A stretch of DNA of 7,062 nucleotides. Source: Susulua sp964590995. GTDB taxonomy: Bacteria; Omnitrophota; Gorgyraeia; Duberdicusellales; 4484-171. The notes beneath the pieces are model-generated. The model was given only the letters and a program-made list of their open reading frames with translations. It made no database searches and had not been told where the DNA came from. This document shows, one piece after another, positions 1 to 6,086 of the stretch (position 1 is its first letter; each line of letters begins with the position of its first letter). Both the position numbers and the translations under genes were made by a program. Where the stretch lies: assembly GCA_964590995.1 (NCBI GenBank), contig CAZPYY010000052.1, forward strand, positions 1-7,062, in the 5' to 3' direction.

Positions 1-212
1 TTGTTGGTGATGATTGGATAGATCTAGGTTTAATCGAGAAGGTCGGGGTATCGGTGGCAGTGCCTGATGCGCCTCTAGCAGTTAAGCGAGCAGCTAAGTA
101 TATTACTAAAAGAAAAGGCGGAGAAGGAGCAGTGAGAGAGGTAGTAGACTTAATTTTTAAGGCTCAAAATTCAGAGAAGAAGATCTATAAAATCATTAAG
201 AATCCTCGCTAA
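1..212 (+). CDS. kdsC: 3-deoxy-D-manno-octulosonate 8-phosphate phosphatase, C-terminal part (5' end outside window)
   Basis: The frame read from base 3 to the TAA at 210-212 encodes about 69 residues, the end of a HAD-superfamily phosphatase. It opens with VGDDWIDLGLI, the HAD motif IV (GDDxxD) whose acidic residues bind the catalytic Mg2+. It continues with VSVAVPDAP, then VKRAAKYIT, then GGEGAVREVVDLI. This order of segments is typical of the KdsC C-terminus, which closes over the active site of the neighbouring subunit in the tetramer. KdsC removes phosphate from KDO-8-phosphate in the cytoplasm, giving KDO for the LPS inner core. The following lptC and lptB genes match the kdsC-lptC-lptA-lptB order known from many Gram-negative bacteria, which strengthens the call. 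The nucleophile motif (DxDGxxT) lies upstream and cannot be checked. A related HAD phosphatase fused to a sugar nucleotide enzyme cannot be excluded. Confidence 0.87.
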   Translation, partial: VGDDWIDLGLIEKVGVSVAVPDAPLAVKRAAKYITKRKGGEGAVREVVDLIFKAQNSEKKIYKIIKNPR

Positions 213-216
213 GCAG

Positions 217-244
217 TTGACTTTAAGGTGTAGTTTGATATATT
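217..244 (+). promoter_or_regulatory. weak sigma70-type promoter candidate before lptC
   Basis: TTGACT at 217-222 and TATATT at 239-244 are separated by 16 bases, each one or two mismatches from the housekeeping consensus. Transcription would start near 250, at or inside the lptC ATG (248-250), so a transcript from it would be leaderless or would miss the start codon. The next methionine is at codon 18. The site may be real, may serve downstream genes only, or may be chance in AT-rich DNA. Confidence 0.25.
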
Positions 245-247
245 AAT

Positions 248-1060
248 ATGTTTTTAAGAAACCTAATTTTAATTACCCTTCTTTTGTCGTTTGCAGCTAT
301 GAATATTCAGGCTTATTCACAACAGAAAATTAAGGATTTTTACCTTTCTAACTTCAAAGATGATGGCACCCAAGATTGGGAGGTAAAAGGAAAATTCGCT
401 ACTATACACGATAATTATGTAGACATTGACGAGATGGAGGCAAATTACTACGCAAAGGATGACACGATTTTAATTACCTCCGATGAAGCAAAATTGAACA
501 AAGAAAACATGGATGTTTATCTTAAAGATAACGTCCACATAGAGAATAAAGAAGGGGCAACTCTAGAGACTGATTCTTTGAATTGGCAGAGAGAACAGAA
601 TCATATCGAGACCGATGATCGGGTAAAGACCACCCGGGATTCGATGCAGATAGAAGCGGCCGGCCTTTCGGCCGATACTCAGCTTAAAAAAGCTGCTTTT
701 AAGAAGGATGTGAAAGTGACACTTCCCGACCAAGAGAGTGAGGAAGTTACTACAGCGGTTTGCAGTGGCCCCCTAGAGATTGAATACAACGAAGGAAAAG
801 CAATCTTTAATAAGGATGTAGTGGTTACTAACCCTCACGGCAAGCTATATTCAGATAAGGCTACTTTATTCTTCGATACCGAGAATAAAGAAATAACAAA
901 GATTGTTTCTGAAGGGAATGTTAAGATAGTACGCGGTAATAACGTTACTTTTTCGCAAAAGGCAACTTATTTAAGTAAAGAACAGAAGATTACCCTTGAG
1001 GGTAGGCCCAGGGTAATTTATTATCCTGATAGTGAGGAAGATTTTAATCTTTTTAAGTAA
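248..1060 (+). CDS. lptC: LPS-export periplasmic protein, LptC domain joined to an LptA/OstA-like domain
   Basis: The 270-residue protein starts with a hydrophobic segment at residues 5-20 after R4. It could be a signal peptide (possible cleavage after IQA at 20-22) or the membrane anchor usual for LptC. Residues about 26-160 look like LptC: an early 'dGtqdWevkG' stretch (39-48) followed by repeating short beta strands of the jelly-roll, such as 'VYLKDNVHIEN'. Residues about 165-262 repeat the OstA/LptA pattern: 'AIFNKDVVVTN', 'KLYSDKATLFF', 'SEGNVKIVRG', 'FSQKATYL', 'ITLEGRPRV'. LptC takes LPS from the LptBFG transporter in the inner membrane and passes it to the LptA bridge. Here one protein seems to hold both modules. 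It is longer than usual LptC or LptA (about 180-190 residues each), and no separate lptA lies between it and lptB. No good Shine-Dalgarno precedes the ATG; the in-frame TGA at 236-238 rules out a longer start except ATT. It could alternatively be a stand-alone OstA-family protein; the symbol is by context and N-terminal match. Confidence 0.8.
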   Translation: MFLRNLILITLLLSFAAMNIQAYSQQKIKDFYLSNFKDDGTQDWEVKGKFATIHDNYVDIDEMEANYYAKDDTILITSDEAKLNKENMDVYLKDNVHIENKEGATLETDSLNWQREQNHIETDDRVKTTRDSMQIEAAGLSADTQLKKAAFKKDVKVTLPDQESEEVTTAVCSGPLEIEYNEGKAIFNKDVVVTNPHGKLYSDKATLFFDTENKEITKIVSEGNVKIVRGNNVTFSQKATYLSKEQKITLEGRPRVIYYPDSEEDFNLFK

Positions 1061-1782
1061 TGCGGCTTTTAGAAGTTAATGATTTAACCAAATCCTATGG
1101 CAATAAGACAGTGGTAAAAAGTGTGTCTTTATCAGTGAAGAGGGGGGAGGTGGTAGGTTTGCTTGGCCCTAACGGAGCAGGTAAGACTACTACTTTCTAT
1201 ATGGTGGTGGGAATCATCTCTCCTGATGCTGGTCAGATATTATTTGATAACTTAAATATTACCTATACCCCTATTCATATACGCGCCAAATTTGGTATTG
1301 GTTATCTCTCCCAGGAGCCGTCGGTTTTTAGAAAACTTACCGTAGAGGAAAATATTATGGCAATTTTGGAGACTTTACCCCTGCAACGCGTAGAACGCCT
1401 AAGGCGCCTTGATGAGTTATTAGAAGAGTTAGATATCTCACATTTGCGAAAGAGCAAGGCTTATACCTTAAGTGGCGGGGAGACGCGGCGTTTAGAGATT
1501 ACCCGAGCTTTGGTAACTAATCCTTCTTTTCTTCTTTTGGATGAACCTTTCTCGGGAATTGATCCTATAGTAGTTGGTGAAGCAAAAGAGATAATTGCTG
1601 ATTTGAGAAATAAAGGAATGGGGATTTTGGTAACTGACCATAATGTGCGAGAGACCCTTTCGATAACCGATAGAGCTTATTTGATTTCTGAGGGGAAAAT
1701 TTTGATTTCTGGAACATCGGACGATCTGATTAATCACGAAAAAGCCAGGGAGATATACTTAGGAAAAGATTTCAAGATGTAA
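1060..1782 (+). CDS. lptB: LPS export ABC transporter ATP-binding protein
   Basis: This 240-residue cytoplasmic ATPase powers LPS extraction from the inner membrane as a dimer bound to LptF and LptG. All nucleotide-binding motifs are intact: Walker A GPNGAGKT (36-43), Q-loop glutamine 85 in YLSQEPSVFRKLTVEEN, ABC signature LSGGE (137-141), Walker B LLLDEP with D161 and catalytic E162, and switch histidine 194 in VTDHNVRETL. The Q-loop region and the 'PFSGIDPI' after Walker B are specific features of LptB, as is the ending 'YLGKDFKM'. Length matches the family (about 240). The ATG overlaps the lptC stop by one base (TAATG), with no Shine-Dalgarno at normal distance; GAGGAAG at 1034-1040 is too far. 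Translational coupling to lptC is therefore likely. The usual downstream gene rpoN is absent; tig follows after 47 bases. lptF and lptG are not in the window. Confidence 0.96.
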   Translation: MRLLEVNDLTKSYGNKTVVKSVSLSVKRGEVVGLLGPNGAGKTTTFYMVVGIISPDAGQILFDNLNITYTPIHIRAKFGIGYLSQEPSVFRKLTVEENIMAILETLPLQRVERLRRLDELLEELDISHLRKSKAYTLSGGETRRLEITRALVTNPSFLLLDEPFSGIDPIVVGEAKEIIADLRNKGMGILVTDHNVRETLSITDRAYLISEGKILISGTSDDLINHEKAREIYLGKDFKM

Positions 1783-1811
1783 ATTTTTTAGCAAGATTTT
1801 AAGATTTAATC

Positions 1812-1818
1812 AAAGGAG
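1812..1818 (+). promoter_or_regulatory. ribosome-binding site of tig
   Basis: AAAGGAG lies 11 bases before the ATG at 1830, a slightly long but workable Shine-Dalgarno spacing, and fixes this start. The 47-base gap it sits in is AT-rich, holds several AAGATTT copies, and shows no terminator hairpin. Confidence 0.7.
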
Positions 1819-1829
1819 AAACGATTAGG

Positions 1830-2726
1830 ATGCGAGTAGAGGTAAAAAAGCTAGATAAGTTAAAACGAACAGTTAAGGTAGAAGTCGAGGGAGAAGAATT
1901 CTTAAAGGAAAAGAATGAAGTTTATAGCAAGAAATCCAAGGACCTTAGAGTTCCGGGATTTAGGCCCGGAAGCGCGCCTTTGGATGTTCTCGAGAGGCAT
2001 CATAGTAAGTTTTTAAAGGAAGAGTTGCTAAAGGAATCCTTGCCGAATTTTTATCGCAAGGCTCTAGAAGATAAAAAAATATTACCGGCAGGCATGCCGC
2101 ATGTCTATGATATCAAACTCACCTCTGATGCTTTGTCTTTTTCTGCAGATTTTGAAGCCAGACCTGAAGTAGAGGCAAAGGAGAGTTTCTACAAAGGGAT
2201 AAAGATTAAGGATAAAAATTGTGAAGTAAAGGAAATTGAAATCGAAAAAGTATTAACTAACCTAAAAGAAGGGATCAAGAAAGTGATCAACAGGGATTTA
2301 GGAGACGACGATTTGGCTAAGTGGGCTTCTTATCCTGAGGTTAAGTCTTTAAAGGAAGCAATAAGAGCTCAGCTTTTTATCGAGAAATCAAGAGAGCGTC
2401 GACAGAAGGTAGACAGTCAAGTCCGGGCCCATCTGCTTAAAGCATTTAAGGTGGATTTGCCTAAAGATGAAGTTGCCCGGCACCATCAGGAGTTAATAGA
2501 TAGAGAAACCCATAACTTGCAGCGCCGAGGTGTTCCTCAGGAAGATATTGATAAGTATAAGAAGGATTTGGAAGAGAAGCTGAAATCAGCGGCTGAGGAA
2601 GATCTGAAATTATTCTATATTTTAGAAGCAATCGCCAAGAATGAGGGGATAAAAGTAGATAATAATCTAGGTGAGGTTGCTTTAGGATTTGTTTTAAGCC
2701 ACGCACAATACCAAAAAGGGGGGTAG
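1830..2726 (+). CDS. tig: trigger factor, short form lacking the peptidyl-prolyl isomerase domain
   Basis: Trigger factor is the ribosome-bound chaperone that shelters nascent chains at the exit tunnel. Residues 1-115 are the ribosome-binding domain: the start 'MRVEVKKLDKLKRTVKVEV', the signature loop VPGFRPGSAP (41-50), then the 'ILPAGMP' strand. The loop normally reads GFRxGK; here S48 replaces the lysine, although F44 and R45 are kept. After 'VKEIEIEKVLTNLKE' (133-147), where the isomerase (FKBP-type) domain normally begins, the protein passes directly to the C-terminal helical chaperone domain (about 155-275: 'KSLKEAIRAQL', 'VDLPKDEV', 'DLKLFYILEAIAKNEGIKV'). Full-length family members have about 430 residues; this has 298, missing about 100 of the isomerase domain and the end of the C-terminal domain. 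The stop lies two bases before clpP, so the short end is not an obvious assembly break. The tig-clpP pairing is a common bacterial arrangement and supports the call. Confidence 0.86.
   Translation: MRVEVKKLDKLKRTVKVEVEGEEFLKEKNEVYSKKSKDLRVPGFRPGSAPLDVLERHHSKFLKEELLKESLPNFYRKALEDKKILPAGMPHVYDIKLTSDALSFSADFEARPEVEAKESFYKGIKIKDKNCEVKEIEIEKVLTNLKEGIKKVINRDLGDDDLAKWASYPEVKSLKEAIRAQLFIEKSRERRQKVDSQVRAHLLKAFKVDLPKDEVARHHQELIDRETHNLQRRGVPQEDIDKYKKDLEEKLKSAAEEDLKLFYILEAIAKNEGIKVDNNLGEVALGFVLSHAQYQKGG
2713..2723 (+). promoter_or_regulatory. A5G6 run: clpP ribosome-binding site inside the tig end, possible slippery site
   Basis: Five A then six G form the last sense codons of tig (CAA AAA GGG GGG TAG) and supply a purine-rich Shine-Dalgarno ending 5 bases before the clpP ATG at 2729. 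clpP lies in the -1 frame relative to tig, and that frame has no stop between this run and the clpP ATG. Confidence 0.6.
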
Positions 2727-2728
2727 AA

Positions 2729-3340
2729 ATGAAGAACCAAATGTATGTTCCTATGGTCATTGAGCAAACCGGAAGAGTAGAGCGTGCTTATGATATATAC
2801 TCGCGATTGCTTAAGGATAGAATTATTTTTATCGGTACACCAGTAGATGATAATATTGCTAACGTAGTGATTGCTCAGCTGTTGTTTTTGCAGATGGAGG
2901 ATGTAAGCAAGGATATCAATCTTTATATAAATACTCCCGGAGGCGCTATTACTGCTGGTTTGGCAATATATGATACAATGCAATTTATAAAGTGTGATGT
3001 TGCAACCTATTGCGTAGGCCAAGCTGCTTCTCTAGGGGCCTTACTTCTTTGTGCCGGCACTAAGAGTAAGAGATTTGCTTTGCCTAATTCCCGAATTATG
3101 ATTCACCAGCCTTGGGGGGGAGTCCAAGGTTCAGCAGAGGATATCTCGATACAGACAAAAGAGATCCTGAGGCTTCGGGCTAGAGTAAATGAGATTCTTT
3201 CTTCTCATACCGGCAAGTCCCTTGATAAGATAAAGGAAGATAGTGATAGAGATTTTTTTATGAGCGCGCCGGAGGCAAAAGAGTATGGAATATTAGATGA
3301 AGTACTCATTAATGCTAAGCGCAAAAATAATAAAAAATAA
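2729..3340 (+). CDS. clpP: ATP-dependent Clp protease proteolytic subunit
   Basis: ClpP is the serine peptidase that forms a double-ring barrel and degrades proteins unfolded by ClpX or ClpA/C. The 203-residue length is normal. The catalytic triad is complete: Ser101 in GQAASLGA, His126 in RIMIHQPWGG, and Asp175 in DSDRDFFMS. Other family landmarks are 'RIIFIGTPVDD' (31-41), the oxyanion-site 'INTPGG' (67-72), and 'SAPEAKEYGILDEV' near the end. The N-terminus 'MYVPMVIEQTGRVERAYDIYSRLL' resembles the axial-loop and start region of housekeeping ClpP, with little or no propeptide. It starts 2 bases after the tig stop, so co-translation is likely. In many bacteria clpX comes next; here an aminotransferase follows, so the unfoldase must be encoded elsewhere. 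Confidence 0.97.
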   Translation: MKNQMYVPMVIEQTGRVERAYDIYSRLLKDRIIFIGTPVDDNIANVVIAQLLFLQMEDVSKDINLYINTPGGAITAGLAIYDTMQFIKCDVATYCVGQAASLGALLLCAGTKSKRFALPNSRIMIHQPWGGVQGSAEDISIQTKEILRLRARVNEILSSHTGKSLDKIKEDSDRDFFMSAPEAKEYGILDEVLINAKRKNNKK

Positions 3341-3361
3341 TTATAATTTAAGATTCACTTG

Positions 3362-3368
3362 AAAGGAG
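3362..3368 (+). promoter_or_regulatory. ribosome-binding site of the class V aminotransferase
   Basis: AAAGGAG with 7 bases to the ATG at 3376 is close to ideal and fixes the start. It lies in a 35-base AT-rich gap after clpP that contains no terminator. Confidence 0.75.
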
Positions 3369-3375
3369 TAAAACA

Positions 3376-4509
3376 ATGAAACGCAGATTCTTAATGACCC
3401 CTGGTCCTTCACCAGTCCCTTCTTTTGTTAGAGAGAGTTTGTCACAGGAGATAATGCACCATCGTACCAGTGAATTTAAAGAGATCCTAAAGGAGGCCCA
3501 TGCTGGGCTAAAGAGTGTTTTTTGTACTGAAAATCCAGTATTGATTCTTTCCTCTTCAGGAACTGGCGCCATGGAGGCTGCTGTAAGCAATTTGTTCTCC
3601 AAAGGGGATAAGGTATTAGCTATTGGTGGAGGAAAATTCGGCCAAAGATGGGCCGAGATAGCCAAGGCTTTTGCCTTAGATGTGGTCGAGATGAATATAG
3701 AATGGGGGAGTGCGCCAAGTCCAGATGAGTTAACCAAAATTTTAGACGAAGATAGAGATATCAAAGGAGTTCTTACTACTCTCTGTGAAACTTCCACAGC
3801 TACTGTTTTTGATATTGAGAAAATTGCTAAGATTACAAGTGAGAAAGATATACTCTTGGTAGTTGATGCTATTAGTGGTCTGGGTCAGGATATTTTACTC
3901 ACTGATCAGTGGGGAGTTGACGTAGTTGTTAGCGGTTCGCAGAAGGGTTTCATGCTTCCTCCGGGCTTAAGCTTTATAAGTTTGAACAAAAGAGCCCAAA
4001 ACGCGATGGAAACTTCCGATCTGCCTAAATACTATTTTGATTTAAACAAAGCCTTAAAGAGCCATGCTAAGGATGATACACCTTATACTTCAGCTGTATC
4101 TCTTATTGTAGGTTTAAAGACTGCAATTGATGCAATTAAGAAAGAGGGTTTAGAGGCAAGATGGAAGAAGTTTTCGAAGATGGCTGAGGCTACAAGAGAG
4201 GCAGCTAAAGCTTTAGGGTTAAAATTATTCTCTCAGCAGCCCTCTGATTCAGTTACAGCTATTGTTTCTCCTGAAAATATTAAATCTTCAGATATTGTTA
4301 AGGCGTTAAGGGGAGAGTATGGTTTAAGCATAGCTGGCGGTCAAGCCGGCCTTAAAGATAAGATTTTTAGAATTGCCCATATGGGTTGGATAAATGAGAA
4401 GGATTTAATTGAATGCTTCTCACTTCTTGAGAAGGTCTTAGGAAATTTAGGTTATGAGTTTAAACACCAAGCTTCAATATCGCGGTTAGAGGAGGTTTTT
4501 CATGGATAA
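3376..4509 (+). CDS. class V pyridoxal-phosphate aminotransferase (alanine/serine-glyoxylate type), probably acting in serine synthesis
   Basis: This 377-residue protein is a fold-type I, class V aminotransferase. It opens with the family hallmark 'MTPGPSPVP' (7-15) and 'HHRTSEF' (28-34). The phosphate/cofactor site 'SSSGTGAMEAA' is at 59-69, 'CETSTA' at 137-142, and 'VVDAISGLG' at 162-170, with Asp164 expected to contact the pyridine nitrogen. The Schiff-base lysine is K190 in SGSQKGFMLPPG. R332 in 'FRIAHMG' is the expected carboxylate-binding arginine. The pattern matches alanine-glyoxylate, serine-glyoxylate and archaeal broad-specificity aminotransferases rather than classical SerC. The gene overlaps serA by 8 bases, so the likely job is transfer of an amino group to 3-phosphohydroxypyruvate, as proposed for archaeal members of this family; this is inference. 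The last ~15 residues ('KHQASISRLEEVFHG') extend slightly beyond the family core. Serine-glyoxylate or alanine-glyoxylate activity is the main alternative. Confidence 0.88.
   Translation: MKRRFLMTPGPSPVPSFVRESLSQEIMHHRTSEFKEILKEAHAGLKSVFCTENPVLILSSSGTGAMEAAVSNLFSKGDKVLAIGGGKFGQRWAEIAKAFALDVVEMNIEWGSAPSPDELTKILDEDRDIKGVLTTLCETSTATVFDIEKIAKITSEKDILLVVDAISGLGQDILLTDQWGVDVVVSGSQKGFMLPPGLSFISLNKRAQNAMETSDLPKYYFDLNKALKSHAKDDTPYTSAVSLIVGLKTAIDAIKKEGLEARWKKFSKMAEATREAAKALGLKLFSQQPSDSVTAIVSPENIKSSDIVKALRGEYGLSIAGGQAGLKDKIFRIAHMGWINEKDLIECFSLLEKVLGNLGYEFKHQASISRLEEVFHG
4488..4495 (+). promoter_or_regulatory. ribosome-binding site of serA inside the aminotransferase gene
   Basis: AGAGGAGG lies 6 bases before the ATG at 4502, within the last codons of the upstream gene. 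It fixes the serA start and the 8-base overlap, and implies closely linked translation of the two enzymes. Confidence 0.8.
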
Positions 4510-6082
4510 GATTATTGTGTCTGATAAATTATCACCAGAAGGTGTAAAGATATTAGAGGATGCCGGCTTTAAGGTAGATTGTAAGTATAAATTAAGTCCG
4601 GATGAACTTAAAAAAGTAATTGGTGATTATAAGGGTATTGTTATAAGGAGCGGCACAAAACTTACCAGTGATGTTATTGAAAAGGGAGACAATTTAAAAG
4701 TTATTGGCCGAGCCGGGGTTGGCTTAGACAATGTTGATATAAAAGCCGCAACCAAAAAAGGGATAATTGTTATGAATGCTCCCGGAGGCAATACTATCTC
4801 TACCTGTGAGCAGACTTTTGCCCTCATACTAGCTGTTGCTAGAAATATTCCTTTTGCCCATATCTCGCTTAAGGAGAAGAAGTGGGAGAGGTCTAAGTTT
4901 AAGGGGGCTGAGCTTTATTCTAAGGTATTAGGCGTTGTTGGTTTAGGGCGCATTGGTAAAGAAGTGGTTAAGCGGGCAATTGCTTTTGGCATGGAAGTCT
5001 TAGTGTATGACCCCTTTATTTCCGAAGACATAGCCCAGAAGGCTGGAGTAAAACTAGCAAGCCTAAAAGAAATATGGAAAAAGGGAGATTTTATTACCGT
5101 GCATACTCCTCTTACTGAAGAGACTAAGGGTTTGATTTCTAACAAAGAGTTCTCTCAGATGAAACCAAGCGCTTTTGTTATTAATTGTGCTCGGGGGGGG
5201 ATAGTGGATGAAGAGGCTTTATATGAAGCTCTAAAGAATAAAAAGATTGCTGGAGCAGCCTTAGATGTTTATTCCCAAGAGCCACCTCTTGAGTCTAAGC
5301 TCCTAGATTTAGAAAATCTTATTACTACCCCTCACCTGGGAGCTTCTACCGAAGAAGCTCAGATAAACGTCGCTATAGAGGTTGCCCATTGCATAAAAGA
5401 TGCTCTTTTGGGCCGGGCTATCAAAAATGCTGTTAATTATGCTCAGCTTGACCCTGAGACCTATAAGATTATTGAGCCTTACTTTAACTTGGCTGAGAAA
5501 ATGGGTAAATTTATCTCTCAGCTTATCCAGGGCGGGGTAAAGGAGATTAAAATATCCTATTTAGGTGAAATCTCAACTTACAAGGTAGACGTTATTGGTG
5601 CGGCTTTTACCCGGGGATTTTTCTCTCAGCAGTTAGAAGAAGATGTTAATTACATAAATGCCTTAGAGGTTGCCAAGACCAGAGGTATTAAGGTAGAGCA
5701 GATAAAGATAAGCGAGGAAGAGGAGTATTCTAATAGTATAAGAGTAAAGGTTACCTCTGATAAAGAGGAACGCCTATTAGAGGGAACCCTCTTCGCTAAT
5801 AAAGAAGCTCGCTTTGTTAAAATGGATGATGTTTACATTGAAATTGCACCTTCTGAACTGATGCTAGTTATAAGTAATCAGGATAAGCCGGGAGTTATCG
5901 GTTTTTTAGGTACAACTTTAGGGTCTAACAATATCAACATAGCTGGCATGAGTTTAGGCAGGCGTAGCCGCAAGAAGGAAGCTTTGACCATTCTTAATTT
6001 AGATAATCCTCTAGACGAGAAGGTAGTAAATCAGATTAAATCTAACCCTAGTATAGTCTCCTTGAAAGTAGTAAAGTTATAG
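4502..6082 (+). CDS. serA: D-3-phosphoglycerate dehydrogenase, long form with ASB and ACT domains
   Basis: SerA oxidises 3-phosphoglycerate to 3-phosphohydroxypyruvate with NAD+, the first step of serine synthesis in the cytoplasm. The 526-residue length is that of the long (type 1) enzymes. In order: substrate-binding domain (1-97 and about 285-315) with 'GRAGVGLDNVDI' (69-80) and 'NAPGGNTISTCE' (92-103); NAD-binding Rossmann fold with GLGRIG (147-152) and acidic D170 ending the second strand, favouring NAD over NADP; catalytic R231 (NCARGGI), E260 (YSQEPP) and H278 (TPHLGAST); the intervening allosteric-substrate-binding (ASB) domain, about 318-448; and a C-terminal ACT domain (452-526) with 'NQDKPGVIGFLG', the usual serine feedback site. 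All catalytic residues are present. A G8 run at 5193-5200 encodes the conserved RGG around R231. The upstream aminotransferase overlaps it; serB (phosphoserine phosphatase) is not in the window. Confidence 0.96.
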   Translation: MDKIIVSDKLSPEGVKILEDAGFKVDCKYKLSPDELKKVIGDYKGIVIRSGTKLTSDVIEKGDNLKVIGRAGVGLDNVDIKAATKKGIIVMNAPGGNTISTCEQTFALILAVARNIPFAHISLKEKKWERSKFKGAELYSKVLGVVGLGRIGKEVVKRAIAFGMEVLVYDPFISEDIAQKAGVKLASLKEIWKKGDFITVHTPLTEETKGLISNKEFSQMKPSAFVINCARGGIVDEEALYEALKNKKIAGAALDVYSQEPPLESKLLDLENLITTPHLGASTEEAQINVAIEVAHCIKDALLGRAIKNAVNYAQLDPETYKIIEPYFNLAEKMGKFISQLIQGGVKEIKISYLGEISTYKVDVIGAAFTRGFFSQQLEEDVNYINALEVAKTRGIKVEQIKISEEEEYSNSIRVKVTSDKEERLLEGTLFANKEARFVKMDDVYIEIAPSELMLVISNQDKPGVIGFLGTTLGSNNINIAGMSLGRRSRKKEALTILNLDNPLDEKVVNQIKSNPSIVSLKVVKL

Positions 6083-6086
6083 CGAT

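Noticed and set aside
657..674. GC-rich palindromic stretch (CGGCC / GGCCG) inside lptC
   Set aside because: Stem of only 5 pairs, not followed by a T run, in the middle of a coding domain; not a terminator or a repeat element.
1766..1807. Several AAGATTT copies around the lptB end and tig leader
   Set aside because: Short, irregularly spaced and AT-rich; partly coding. Not regular enough to call a repeat array or binding sites.
1783..1829. Possible terminator between lptB and tig, suggested by the T run at 1784-1789
   Set aside because: No stem precedes the T run, so an intrinsic terminator is not supported.
2615..3022. 135-codon minus-strand open frame across the tig/clpP junction
   Set aside because: Opposite two recognised genes, with no family resemblance; a shadow of the coding strand.
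3342..3347. TATAAT box in the clpP-aminotransferase gap
   Set aside because: No -35-like sequence at 16-18 bases upstream; expected by chance in this AT-rich gap.
3348..3797. 149-codon open frame on the minus strand opposite the aminotransferase start
   Set aside because: Lies fully opposite a confidently identified gene with its ribosome site; its translation shows no recognisable domain and it has no context of its own.
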